64,000 bases of DNA from Streptomyces albogriseolus (GTDB taxonomy: Bacteria; Actinomycetota; Actinomycetes; Streptomycetales; Streptomycetaceae), in the NCBI GenBank assembly GCA_014650475.1, contig BMVA01000019.1:62001-126000 (forward strand). Reading direction: 5' to 3'. The notes under the pieces are model-generated. The model saw only the letters and a list, made by a program, of their open reading frames with translations, did not search any database and was not told where the DNA came from. Positions 1 through 8,279 of this stretch are shown piece by piece. Made by a program: the position numbers and the translations under genes. Numbering within the stretch: position 1 is the stretch's first letter; every line of letters begins with the position of its first letter.

Positions 1-2454
1 GGCCATGGTGACGTACTGGGTGAAGACCAGGGCGGCGCCGCCCTCGGCGGTGATGGTGGCGAGGAGTTCGTCGAGCAGCTCCAGCTTGCCGGAGCGTCCG
101 GTGAGCCGGGCGTTCTCCTCCTTGAGGAACTGCGCCGGGTGGTTGCAGATCTGCTTCAGGCCGGTGAGCAGCTTCAGCACCAGGCCGCTGCGGGCGATGC
201 CGCCCGCGCCGGCGCGGATCTCGCCCATCACCGTCTCCACCTGCTTGCGGTAGAGGGTCTCCTGCTCCGCGGTGAGGCCGACCGGGCGGTCCGTCTCGGT
301 CTTGGGCGGCAGTTCGGGCGCGATGCCCGGGTCGGTCTTGCGGCGGCGCAGCAGGAACGGCCGGACCAGCTCCGCCAGGAGGCGGGCGGTGTGCTGCTCC
401 CCCTCGCCCTCCGCGGCGAGGACGCGTTCGGTCTCGATGGGCGCGATCCAGCGTTTGCGGAACGCGCCGTGGGTGCCCAGGAGTCCGGGCGTGGTCCAGT
501 CGAGGACGGCCCACAGTTCGGAGAGGTTGTTCTCCACCGGGGTGCCGGTGAGGGCGATGCGGGCGCGGGCGCCGATCTGCCGCAGGGCCTTGGCGGTGGA
601 GGAGTGGGGGTTCTTCACGTGCTGGGCCTCGTCGGCGACGACCAGACCCCAGGTGTGCGCGCCGAGCCGGGCGGCGTCCAGACGCATGGTGCCGTACGTG
701 GTGAGGACGAAGCCCTCGTCGGCGCCGTCCAGGGTGCGGCCGGGGCCGTGGTAGCGGCGTACCGGGGTGCCCGGGGCGAAGCGGCCCACCTCGCGCTCCC
801 AGTTGCCCAGCAGGGAGGCGGGGCAGACCACCAGGGTGGGGCCGCGGTCCTCGGGGCGTTCCTGGCGCAGCAGGTGCAGCGAGATGAGCTGGACCGTCTT
901 GCCCAGGCCCATGTCGTCGGCGAGGCAGCCGCCGAGGCCGAGGGAGGTCATGCGGTCCATCCAGCGCAGTCCGCGCAGCTGGTAGTCGCGCAGGGTGGCG
1001 GTCAGGCGGGCGGGCTGTTCCACCGGTCCGTCGCCGCCGTCGGGGTCGGCGAGGGCGCGGCGCAGGGCGTCCAGCCAGGCGCTGGGCGCCACCCGTACGC
1101 GCTCGCCGCCGATGTCGGTGCGGCCGGTGAGGGCGACGGCGAGCGCCTCGATCGCGGTGAGCGGCGGCAGCCGGCGGTCGCGGGCCTTGCGGGCGATGCC
1201 GGCGTCGACGAGGATCCAGCGGCCGCGCAGCCGGACGACGGCCCCGCCTGCGGCGACGGCCGCCGCCTCCTCGTCGGTGAGGGGTTCGCCGTCCAGTTCG
1301 AGGCGCCAGCGCAGGTCGACGGTGCCGTCGCCGCCGAAGAAGGACCGCAGGTCGGCGGGCGGGGTCCGGTCGGCGCCGGCCACCGCGCGGGCCGTGAGCG
1401 AACCGGTGGACGTCTCCGGCCAGGTGACGTCGATGCCGTGCCCGGCCAGCCGGCCCGCGGCCCCGCCCAGCAGGTCCCGCAGTTCCTCGTCGGTGAGGTC
1501 GAGGGCGGTGGGCACGGGCAGCAGGCGTGCGAGTGGCTGCCACACGGTCGCGGCGCGGCGGACGGCGAGGACCATGTCGGCCTGGGCGCGCGGTCCGAGG
1601 GCGTGGTCGGCGCGGGCGAACAGCTCGTCGGCGTCCAGGGCCAGGGTGGGGTCGGCCAGGCTGTGGGCGCGGGGGACCAGACGCGGGCGGGGCGGCTCCG
1701 TGTCCCGCGCGGTGGCGGGGGCGTCGGTGAGTTCGACGCGCAGGGACATCCGTACGCCGGAGTCGAGTCCGGCGGAGATCTCCTCGGCCCAGGCGCGCAG
1801 TTGGGGCACGTGCTGGGGTGCGGTCGCGGCGAACGCCGCGCGTCCGGTGGCGAGTTCGGCCGCGGGGGTGCGCGGCAGGGTGTCGGCGACCGCGTCGAGG
1901 AAGGCGCGTACGAGCGTGGCCGGGTCGGTGCCGGGGACGGCGACGGCCTCGCCGGGGGCGGCGTCGGCGAGCGCGCGAAGGCGGGCGATGTCGTCCGCGT
2001 CGAACGGGCCCGCCCGCCAGGTGTCGTAGCCGGCCGGGGAGACGCCGGGAAGGAGGCGCTCGCGGGCGATCAGATGCAGGGCCAGGGCGGTGACGGCTCC
2101 CCAGAAGACGGTGGCGGGGTGGGGGGCGGCGGGGGCCGGCTCGGTCGTGGTGGGCGCCGTCGGCCCGGCGGGCGCGGTCGCGGCCGTGGTGGTGGCCGTG
2201 CGGCGGGCGTGGAGAAGGGCGGGCAGGGCGTGGGCCGGGGTCAGGCGCAGGACGGGCACGGTCCGGACGGCGAAGCCGTCGCCGTCGGGGACCACGAGGT
2301 CCGCCTCGCCCGGCTCGCCGCCCGGCGCCGTGGGCGGGGTGCCGCCGGCCGGGTCCCAGAAGGCGATCCGGCCCGTGCGCGCCGGGTCCCCCGGTTCGAA
2401 CACGGCCGCGCAGCGCGCCAGCGGCGCGGCCTGCCGCGGTGTCATCCACTCCAT
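1..2454 (-). CDS. SNF2/Rad54-family DEAD-like helicase, C-terminus cut by window edge
   Basis: This is an ATP-dependent SNF2-type DNA translocase, probably a housekeeping or cluster-border gene. The 818 visible codons start at ATG 2454 (MEWMTPRQ). A long Ala/Pro/Thr-rich N-terminal region typical of actinobacterial SNF2 proteins comes first. The helicase core follows, with Walker A (DDMGLGKT), the DEAQ box, the motif III region (ALTGTPVENNLSELW) and the start of the C-terminal helicase domain (LVFTQYVTM) at the window edge. The rest of helicase domain 2 lies to the left. It diverges from rmlB across a 270-bp gap that holds SARP-type repeats facing rmlB. A link to antibiotic biosynthesis is not apparent, so it may mark the left border of the cluster. 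The start has no close Shine-Dalgarno (a GGGGAG lies about 17 nt away), so the exact start is uncertain. Confidence 0.9.
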   Translation of the reverse strand, partial: MEWMTPRQAAPLARCAAVFEPGDPARTGRIAFWDPAGGTPPTAPGGEPGEADLVVPDGDGFAVRTVPVLRLTPAHALPALLHARRTATTTAATAPAGPTAPTTTEPAPAAPHPATVFWGAVTALALHLIARERLLPGVSPAGYDTWRAGPFDADDIARLRALADAAPGEAVAVPGTDPATLVRAFLDAVADTLPRTPAAELATGRAAFAATAPQHVPQLRAWAEEISAGLDSGVRMSLRVELTDAPATARDTEPPRPRLVPRAHSLADPTLALDADELFARADHALGPRAQADMVLAVRRAATVWQPLARLLPVPTALDLTDEELRDLLGGAAGRLAGHGIDVTWPETSTGSLTARAVAGADRTPPADLRSFFGGDGTVDLRWRLELDGEPLTDEEAAAVAAGGAVVRLRGRWILVDAGIARKARDRRLPPLTAIEALAVALTGRTDIGGERVRVAPSAWLDALRRALADPDGGDGPVEQPARLTATLRDYQLRGLRWMDRMTSLGLGGCLADDMGLGKTVQLISLHLLRQERPEDRGPTLVVCPASLLGNWEREVGRFAPGTPVRRYHGPGRTLDGADEGFVLTTYGTMRLDAARLGAHTWGLVVADEAQHVKNPHSSTAKALRQIGARARIALTGTPVENNLSELWAVLDWTTPGLLGTHGAFRKRWIAPIETERVLAAEGEGEQHTARLLAELVRPFLLRRRKTDPGIAPELPPKTETDRPVGLTAEQETLYRKQVETVMGEIRAGAGGIARSGLVLKLLTGLKQICNHPAQFLKEENARLTGRSGKLELLDELLATITAEGGAALVFTQYVTMA

Positions 2455-2583
2455 GCGTTCCGACTCTCTCTCCCCATGGTTCCGGACCGCCGCCGCACGT
2501 CGCGAGGCGGCGCGGCGTCGGCGGATGCGGGTACACCCCCGCCGATGATCCCTCATGCCCGGCACGGCGTGCCGGGGCCTCGC

Positions 2584-2639
2584 TCGAGGATCGCTCGAGA
2601 ACGCGCGCCGGACCCCGGCCGTCGACCGTTCCTCGAGCC
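2584..2639 (+). promoter_or_regulatory. Two SARP-type direct-repeat pairs upstream of rmlB
   Basis: Two heptamer pairs, each with a 4-nt spacer (11-bp period): TCGAGGA-TCGC-TCGAGAA at 2584-2601 and TCGACCG-TTCC-TCGAGCC at 2622-2639. OmpR-like SARP activators (ActII-ORF4, DnrI type) bind TCGAG-like heptamers with this geometry next to the -10 region. The second pair ends 85 bp before the rmlB start. Binding by a particular SARP is inference. Confidence 0.7.
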
Positions 2640-2724
2640 CGGTTCAGCACAATCGCGGCTGCCGGACGGCCCGGTCCCCCCGGACGCCGCCCGGGACATC
2701 CCGACGCCCCTGCCTGGAGAAGAG

Positions 2725-3711
2725 ATGACGACCACCCGCATCCTGGTGACCGGCGGGGCCGGCTTCATCGGCTCCCACTACGTGCGCACCCTGCTCGGTC
2801 CCGAGGGCGACCCGGACGTGACCGTGACCGTCCTGGACAAGCTGACCTACGCGGGCAACCCGGCCAACCTCGAACCGGTGCGCGGCGACGCCCGGTTCGC
2901 CTTCGTGCACGGGGACATCTGCGACGCCCCGCTGGTCGGCCGGCTGGTGGCGCGGCACGACCAGATCGTGCACTTCGCCGCCGAGTCGCACGTGGACCGC
3001 TCCATCCACCGGGCCGGCGACTTCGTGCGCACCAACGTCGGCGGCACCCAGACGCTGCTGGACGCGGCGGTACGGCACGCGCCGACGACGTTCGTGCACA
3101 TCTCCACCGACGAGGTGTACGGCTCGATCGAGTCGGGATCCTGGCCGGAGACCCACCCGCTCGCGCCGAACTCCCCGTACTCGGCGTCCAAGGCGGCCGG
3201 CGACCTGATCGCGCTCGCCCATCACCGCACCCACGGCCTGGACGTGCGGGTGACGCGCTGCTCCAACAACTACGGACCCCGCCAGTTCCCCGAGAAGCTC
3301 ATCCCGCTGTTCGTCACGCGGCTGCTGGACGGCGGCCGGGTGCCGCTGTACGGCGACGGCGGCAACGTCCGCGACTGGCTGCACGTGGACGACCACGTCC
3401 GCGGCATCGAGCTGGTCCGCACCCACGGCAGGCCCGGGGAGATCTACAACATCGGCGGCGGCACCGAACTGACCAACCGGGAGCTGACCGCGCTGCTGCT
3501 GGACGCCTGCGGCGCGGACTGGTCGCGGGTGGACCACGTCGCGGACCGCAAGGGCCACGACCGGCGCTACTCGGTCGACTGCCGCAAGATCACCGAGCAG
3601 CTGGGCTACCGGCCGCGGACGGACTTCGCGGCCGGGCTGGCCGGGACGGTTGCCTGGTACCGGGACAACCGCCGCTGGTGGGACCCGTCGGCGGCGCCGG
3701 CCGCGGCCTGA
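2725..3711 (+). CDS. rmlB: dTDP-glucose 4,6-dehydratase (RmlB family)
   Basis: This enzyme converts dTDP-D-glucose to dTDP-4-keto-6-deoxyglucose with bound NAD, the committed step of 6-deoxysugar synthesis. The 328 residues are normal for the family. They show the N-terminal Rossmann motif TGGAGFIGS, the STDEVYGS segment carrying the catalytic Thr-Asp-Glu, the YSASKAAGD Tyr-xxx-Lys motif, and RCSNNYGP and HVDDHVRGI, which are hallmarks of 4,6-dehydratases rather than epimerases. ATG 2725 follows a GGAGAAGAG ribosome site. It is preceded by two SARP-type repeat pairs, so it is probably activated with the antibiotic genes. Its last 106 bp overlap the 3' end of the convergent ketoreductase gene. 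Substrate specificity is well supported by the adjacent rmlA, epimerase and 2,3-dehydratase. Confidence 0.95.
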   Translation: MTTTRILVTGGAGFIGSHYVRTLLGPEGDPDVTVTVLDKLTYAGNPANLEPVRGDARFAFVHGDICDAPLVGRLVARHDQIVHFAAESHVDRSIHRAGDFVRTNVGGTQTLLDAAVRHAPTTFVHISTDEVYGSIESGSWPETHPLAPNSPYSASKAAGDLIALAHHRTHGLDVRVTRCSNNYGPRQFPEKLIPLFVTRLLDGGRVPLYGDGGNVRDWLHVDDHVRGIELVRTHGRPGEIYNIGGGTELTNRELTALLLDACGADWSRVDHVADRKGHDRRYSVDCRKITEQLGYRPRTDFAAGLAGTVAWYRDNRRWWDPSAAPAAA

Positions 3712-4712
3712 CCGGCGCCGGAGGCCGGCGCCGGGCCGTTCCCCGCGGTCGCCCGGATGGCGTGCAGCAGGTCCGCCTGGGCGAGCGTGGCGGCCTCGTC
3801 GGCCGCGGTCGTCTCCCCCGCCCGCACCGCCCGGGCGAAGTCGGTCAGCACCGCCGACACCTGGTCCTCGGCGGGCAGCCGGAGCGTGCGGGTCCCCCGT
3901 CCCCCCTCCACGACGAGCGCGGGACGGTGGTCGGCGGGCGGGGTGAAGGCCCGGTCGACGGTGACGCGGCCCCGGCTGCCCCACACCTCGTAGCACGACC
4001 CGTAGGCGTGGTCCATGCCGAACGTGAGCTGCGCCGTGACGCCGTCGGCGCGCCGCAGCAGCGCGGCGCCCGCGGTCTCCACCCGGTGTCCCGCGCCGCG
4101 GGAGAGGACCGCGCCGGCCACGGCCAGGCCGGCGCCCAGCAGGTGCACCGCCGCCCGCACCGGGTACAGGCCGATGTCCGCCAGCGCCCCGCCGCCCAGC
4201 GCCGGATCGTGGCGGATGTCGTCCTCGGGCAGCGCCGGCACGCCGAACCGGGCGTGGAACGCGCGCAGTTCACCGATCTCGCCGTCGGCGATCAGCTTGC
4301 GCACGACGGCGTGCTGCCCGTGGTGGACGAACATCACGTTCTCGCGCAGCACCAGCCCCCGGCGCCGCGCGCCGGCGAGCAGCGCACGCGTCTGGGCCGG
4401 ATCAGAGGTCAGCGGCTTCTCGGCCAGCACGTGCTTGCCGGCGGCCAGGGCGGCGGCCACCCACTCGGCGTGCAGCGCGGCGGGCAGCGGCACGTAGACG
4501 GCGTCGACCGCGGGGTCCTCCAGCAGCGCCGCGTACCCGGTGACCGGGCGGGCGCCGTGGCGGGCGGCGGTGCCGGCGGCGCGGGCGGCCGACCGGGAGG
4601 CCACGGCGACGAGCTCGACGTCCCGGGCGGCGGCCATCGCGGGGAGCACCCGCCGGCGCGCGATGCCCGCACAGCCGAGCACCCCGAAGCGCAGCGGCCG
4701 TCCGGCGCTCAC
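3606..4712 (-). CDS. Gfo/Idh/MocA oxidoreductase, probable dTDP-hexose 3-ketoreductase
   Basis: Likely reduces the 3-keto group left after 2,3-dehydration of dTDP-4-keto-6-deoxyglucose, giving a dTDP-4-keto-2,6-dideoxyhexose (TylCI/KijD10-type step). The 368 residues carry an N-terminal NAD(P)-binding motif (GVLGCAGIAR), the family EKP motif (LAEKPL) and the C-terminal ADIGLYPVRA segment, which carries the Tyr and neighbouring residues used by this fold. The start is GTG 4712, chosen because GGAGG lies 5 nt upstream and the coding similarity begins at once (RPLRFGVLG). The stop at 3606 lies inside rmlB on the opposite strand, a 106-bp convergent overlap. It diverges from the 2,3-dehydratase gene, whose product would generate its substrate. 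The reduction stereochemistry cannot be read from sequence. Confidence 0.85.
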   Translation of the reverse strand: MSAGRPLRFGVLGCAGIARRRVLPAMAAARDVELVAVASRSAARAAGTAARHGARPVTGYAALLEDPAVDAVYVPLPAALHAEWVAAALAAGKHVLAEKPLTSDPAQTRALLAGARRRGLVLRENVMFVHHGQHAVVRKLIADGEIGELRAFHARFGVPALPEDDIRHDPALGGGALADIGLYPVRAAVHLLGAGLAVAGAVLSRGAGHRVETAGAALLRRADGVTAQLTFGMDHAYGSCYEVWGSRGRVTVDRAFTPPADHRPALVVEGGRGTRTLRLPAEDQVSAVLTDFARAVRAGETTAADEAATLAQADLLHAIRATAGNGPAPASGAGQAAAGAADGSHQRRLSRYQATVPASPAAKSVRGR

Positions 4713-4811
4713 CCGCGCCTCCGGGACACGGGGCCGGACCGTACCGCGGTGTGTCGCGCACCCATGGCGCCTCCAGTCTGCTGCGGGGGTTCCGAGCCTG
4801 GTGACAGCGTC

Positions 4812-4851
4812 TCGACCCCCAGTCGAGGAGGGATCGAGAGGGCTCGGCGAG
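4812..4851 (+). promoter_or_regulatory. Tandem SARP-type heptamer array upstream of the 2,3-dehydratase
   Basis: Four heptamers lie in register every 11 bp: TCGACCC (4812), TCGAGGA (4823), TCGAGAG (4834) and the weaker CGGCGAG (4845), each separated by 4 nt. This is the clearest SARP-type operator in the window. It sits 81 bp before the 4933 start and in the divergent gap with the 3-ketoreductase. Orientation points to the plus-strand gene. Confidence 0.75.
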
Positions 4852-4932
4852 ATTGCCCGGTGCGCGGCCGTGTCCCCGGACCCGGCACGCGCGCCCCCCT
4901 CGCCCCCGTCCCGACCGGCAGGAGTCCGAGCC

Positions 4933-6336
4933 ATGTTCTCCGACACAGCGGAGTTCCACCGGTGGTTCGCCCAGCGGCGCCAGGCACACGCGTACAAGGT
5001 CACCAGAACCCCCCTCGACCGGCTGGACGGCTGGTCCCTGGAGGAGGGGACGGGTGATCTGGTGCACCGCACCGGACGGTTCTTCTCCGTGCGGGGTCTC
5101 GACGTCCGCCGGTCGGGCCGTGGCGTGGAGGCCTGGCAGCAGCCCATCATCGTGCAGCCCGAGCACGGCGTGCTGGGCATCCTGGTCAAGGAGTTCGGCG
5201 GCGTCCCGCACTGTCTGCTCCAGGCCAAGATGGAGCCGGGCAACGTGAACCTGGTCCAGCTGTCGCCGACCGTGCAGGCCACCAAGAGCAACTACACACG
5301 GGTGCACGGCGGCCGGCCGGTGCCGTACCTGGAGCACTTCGTGGCGCCGCGCGGCGGCCGGGTGCTGTTCGACGCCCTCCAGTCGGAGCAGGCGTCCTGG
5401 TTCTTCGCCAAGCGCAACCGCAACATGATCGTGCGGACCGGTGAGGACGTGCCGCTCCACGAGGACTTCTGCTGGCTGACCTTCGACCAGATCGCCGAAC
5501 TGCTGCAGACGGACGACCTGGTGAACATGGACACCCGGACCGTGCTGTCCGGCGCGGCGGGGCTGCGCCGGCCGCCCGCGCCGGGCGGGGACGCCTTCTC
5601 GGCCGCGCTCGCCGCCTCCTGGCAGCCCGGCGGCCGCGCCCTGCACGACACCGCGGAACTGCTGAGCTGGTTCACCGAGGCGAAGGACCGCTGCACCCTG
5701 GAGCGCCGGCTGATCCCGCTGGCCGGCACGGCGCGCTGGTCCCTGCGCGACGGGGTGATCGCCCACGACGACGGACGGCACTTCACCGTCCTCGGTGTGC
5801 GGGTGGAGGCGTCCAACCGCGAGGTCACCGGCTGGTCCCAGCCGATGTTCGCGCCCAGCAGCCGCGGGGTGATCGCCTTCCTCGCCCGCCGGGTGGAGGG
5901 CGTGCTGCACCTGCTGGTGCAGGCCCGCATCGAGACCGGCGCCCTGGACCGCATCGAGATGGCGCCCACCGTGCAGTGCCAGCCCGCCGACCACACCCCG
6001 GGCGTGCTCGGCGCACCGTTGCCCGGCCCCCGGCCGCCGTTCCTGGACGAGGTGCTGGGCGCGGCCTCGGAACGCGTCCGGTACGACGCGCTCCAGTCCG
6101 AGGAGGGCGGGCGCTTCCACCACGCCCGCAGCCGCTACATGATCGTCGAGGTGGACGAGGACTTCCCGCTGGACGTGCCGCCCGACTACACCTGGATGAC
6201 GCTGCGTCAGCTGATCGACTTCGTCCGGCACGGCAGCCAGCTGAACGTGGAGGCCCGCAGTCTGCTGACGCTGCTGGGTTTCCTGCCGGCCCGTCCCGCC
6301 GCCGCGCGTGCGCCGCTGCCGGCCTCGACGGCCTGA
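4933..6336 (+). CDS. dTDP-4-keto-6-deoxyhexose 2,3-dehydratase (EvaA/TylCVI/SpnO family)
   Basis: Removes the C2 hydroxyl of dTDP-4-keto-6-deoxyglucose, the step that defines 2-deoxysugars. The product is the unstable 3,4-diketo-2,6-dideoxy sugar handed to the 3-ketoreductase. The 467 residues match the family length and show its internal duplication. The first half starts EFHRWFAQ and contains GWSLEEG and EAWQQPI. The second half starts ELLSWFTEAK and contains RWSLRDG and GWSQPMF. ATG 4933 follows GGAGTCCGAG. It is preceded by a four-heptamer SARP-type array and ends tail-to-tail with the epimerase gene. Together with rmlA, rmlB, the 3-ketoreductase and the epimerase it shows the cluster makes a 2,6-dideoxyhexose. 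Confidence 0.93.
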   Translation: MFSDTAEFHRWFAQRRQAHAYKVTRTPLDRLDGWSLEEGTGDLVHRTGRFFSVRGLDVRRSGRGVEAWQQPIIVQPEHGVLGILVKEFGGVPHCLLQAKMEPGNVNLVQLSPTVQATKSNYTRVHGGRPVPYLEHFVAPRGGRVLFDALQSEQASWFFAKRNRNMIVRTGEDVPLHEDFCWLTFDQIAELLQTDDLVNMDTRTVLSGAAGLRRPPAPGGDAFSAALAASWQPGGRALHDTAELLSWFTEAKDRCTLERRLIPLAGTARWSLRDGVIAHDDGRHFTVLGVRVEASNREVTGWSQPMFAPSSRGVIAFLARRVEGVLHLLVQARIETGALDRIEMAPTVQCQPADHTPGVLGAPLPGPRPPFLDEVLGAASERVRYDALQSEEGGRFHHARSRYMIVEVDEDFPLDVPPDYTWMTLRQLIDFVRHGSQLNVEARSLLTLLGFLPARPAAARAPLPASTA

Positions 6337-6341
6337 GGCGG

Positions 6342-6356
6342 CCCCGTCCGGCGGGG
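6342..6356. terminator. Short convergent hairpin
   Basis: CCCCG-TCCGG-CGGGG forms a 5-bp GC stem in the 20-bp gap between the convergent 2,3-dehydratase and epimerase genes. The position suggests a bidirectional stop signal. The stem is short, so support is weak. Confidence 0.35.
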
Positions 6357-7016
6357 TCAGGCGTGCGCCGCGGCGACGAGGCCGAGGCAGTCCTCGTACC
6401 GCGGCAGCAGCCCGGCCGTGCGGGCCTCGGCGAGGGTCGGGGCGGCGGCGTCCCGGTCCGAGAGGGTGAAGTCGGCGCCGGACGGCCACGGCAGCCCGAG
6501 CACCGGGTCGAGGGGGTGCAGCGCCTGCTCCAGCTCCGCCCGGTACGGCGTCGACACCAGGTACGACATCACGGTGTCGTCCTCGAGCGCGAGGAACGCG
6601 TGGCCCACCCCCTCGGGCAGGTACACCGAGCGGAACGACTCCGTGTCCAGTTCCACGGTGTCCCACCGCCCGAACGTGGGGGACCCCACCCGCAGGTCCA
6701 CCACGACGTCGCGGGCGCGGCCGTGCGCGCAGTGCACGAACTTGGCCTGTCCTGGCGGGGCGGTGGTGAAGTGCACGCCGCGCAGCACCCCCCGGGCGGA
6801 GCGGGTGTGGTTCGTCTGCACCACCGCCGGGCGGCGGCCCACGGCCGCCGTGAACGCCTCCTCCTGGAGCGGGGAGACGAACACGCCCCGGCGGTCGCGG
6901 TGCACCCGCGGGGTGAACACGTAGGCGCCGGCGACCGCCAGCTCCCGCACCGTCGCGGTGGGGGTGGAGAACGTCCGCGGGATCGGTGTGCCCGGCAGGG
7001 ATGTCGGCTTCTTCAT
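6357..7016 (-). CDS. dTDP-4-keto-6-deoxyhexose 3,5- (or 5-) epimerase, RmlC/EvaD family
   Basis: A cupin-fold epimerase of 219 residues acting on dTDP-4-keto-6-deoxy sugars, usually giving the L-series. Family motifs seen are TRSARGVLRGVHF (active-site His region), DVVVDLRVGSPTFGRW, LPEGVGHAFLAL and YLVSTPY. It lies 16 bp downstream of rmlA and is probably co-transcribed from the 8.1-kb promoter. Its presence with a 2,3-dehydratase suggests a 2,6-dideoxy-L-hexose. Whether it epimerises C5 only or both C3 and C5 cannot be decided from sequence. Confidence 0.88.
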   Translation of the reverse strand: MKKPTSLPGTPIPRTFSTPTATVRELAVAGAYVFTPRVHRDRRGVFVSPLQEEAFTAAVGRRPAVVQTNHTRSARGVLRGVHFTTAPPGQAKFVHCAHGRARDVVVDLRVGSPTFGRWDTVELDTESFRSVYLPEGVGHAFLALEDDTVMSYLVSTPYRAELEQALHPLDPVLGLPWPSGADFTLSDRDAAAPTLAEARTAGLLPRYEDCLGLVAAAHA

Positions 7017-7032
7017 CGGGAACCTCCGGGGG

Positions 7033-8100
7033 TCAGGAGAAGATCTGCACCTTGCTGTGGTCGCCGAGGATCAGCCGGTGGGCCCTCGGGGTGTGCGGCG
7101 CGGGGGTCACCGTGACGTTGCGGCCGATGAGCGAGGCCTGCACGCGGCGCACGCCGTCCAGCCGGGAGTCCCGCAGCACGATGGAGAACTCGATCTCGCT
7201 GTCCTCGATACGGCAGTTCTCCGCGATGGAGGTGTAGGGGCCGACGTAGGAGCCGCTGATCACGCTGCCGGCGCCGATCACGGCGGGGCCGACGATGCGT
7301 GAGCCGCGGACCTCGGCGCCGGCCTCGACGCGGACCCGGCCGACGAGTTCGCTGCCGGCGTCGACGGTCCCCTCGACGCCCGCGCCGATGCCGTCCAGCA
7401 CCGAGCGGTTGGCCTCGAGCATGTCGGCGACGTTCCCGGTGTCCTTCCAGTAGCCGCTGACGGTGGCCGAGCGGACGTCGTGCCGGGTGTCGATGAGCCA
7501 CTGGATGGCGTCGGTGATCTCCAGTTCGCCGCGCGCGGAGGGACGGATGGCCCGTACGGCCTCGTGCACGGCGGGCGAGAACAGGTAGACGCCGACCAGC
7601 GCGAGATCGCTCTTGGGCTTGGCCGGCTTCTCCTCCAGCCCCACCACGCGTCCGTGACCGTCGAGTTCGGCGACGCCGAACGCGGTCGGGTCCGAGACCC
7701 GGGTGAGCAGGATCTGCGCGTCGGGGCGCTCGGCGGTGAACTGCTCCACCAGCGGGGTGATGCCGCCCACCAGGAAGTTGTCGCCGAGGTACATCACGAA
7801 GTCGTCGTCGCCGAGGAAGTCCCGGGCGATGAGCACGGCGTGCGAGAGCCCCAGCGGCGCGTGCTGAGGCAGGTAGGTCACGTCGAGGCCGAAGCGGGAG
7901 CCGTCGCCGACCGCGGCGCAGATCTCGTCGGCGGTGTCCCCCACCACCACGCCGACCTCGGTGATCCCGGCCTCGGCGATCGCCTCCAGGACGTAGTAGA
8001 GGACAGGCTTGTTCGCCACCGGCACCAGTTGCTTGGGCGAGGTGTGGGTGAAGGGGCGCAGGCGGGTGCCGGCTCCTCCGGACAGGACCAGTGCCTTCAT
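7033..8100 (-). CDS. rmlA: Glucose-1-phosphate thymidylyltransferase, long form
   Basis: Makes dTDP-glucose from dTTP and glucose-1-phosphate and so feeds RmlB. The 355 residues are the long actinobacterial antibiotic-cluster type: an N-terminal nucleotidyltransferase (LSGGAGTRLRPFT, SPKQLVPVANKP, MYLGDNFL, LEEKPAKPKSD, GYWKDTGN) followed by a left-handed beta-helix region with hexapeptide-like repeats (about residues 240-345). ATG 8100 heads a two-gene unit with the epimerase. It diverges from the ActIII-like ketoreductase gene over 179 bp. Confidence 0.95.
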   Translation of the reverse strand: MKALVLSGGAGTRLRPFTHTSPKQLVPVANKPVLYYVLEAIAEAGITEVGVVVGDTADEICAAVGDGSRFGLDVTYLPQHAPLGLSHAVLIARDFLGDDDFVMYLGDNFLVGGITPLVEQFTAERPDAQILLTRVSDPTAFGVAELDGHGRVVGLEEKPAKPKSDLALVGVYLFSPAVHEAVRAIRPSARGELEITDAIQWLIDTRHDVRSATVSGYWKDTGNVADMLEANRSVLDGIGAGVEGTVDAGSELVGRVRVEAGAEVRGSRIVGPAVIGAGSVISGSYVGPYTSIAENCRIEDSEIEFSIVLRDSRLDGVRRVQASLIGRNVTVTPAPHTPRAHRLILGDHSKVQIFS

Positions 8101-8166
8101 GGCCCGAACGGTAGGCAGCGACGCTCAAATCCGGCTGGGGACCGGATCGCGCCGGGGCGGACGTGG

Positions 8167-8184
8167 TGTCCAAGGCGTGTCCAC
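8167..8184 (+). promoter_or_regulatory. TGTCCAm-type direct repeat in the rmlA / ketoreductase divergent promoter
   Basis: TGTCCAA-GGCG-TGTCCAC: two heptamers with a 4-nt spacer, the same 11-bp geometry as the TCGAG boxes elsewhere but a different core. It lies 95 bp before the ketoreductase ATG. It could be the target of one of the three SARPs or a degenerate site. Only the geometry supports this. Confidence 0.4.
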
Positions 8185-8279
8185 GCACGGCCCGCGGCCC
8201 CGGCGGCGGTGGCACAGTCACACCTCGGCGGGCCGGAGGATGTGCCGCCTGCGCGTGGTCACGACGGTGAGGAGAGGGC

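Noticed and set aside
139-2724. Plus-strand frame reading through into rmlB as a 1190-residue protein
   Set aside because: The part before 2725 is antisense to the SNF2 helicase and low in complexity. The real dehydratase starts at ATG 2725 with a ribosome site.
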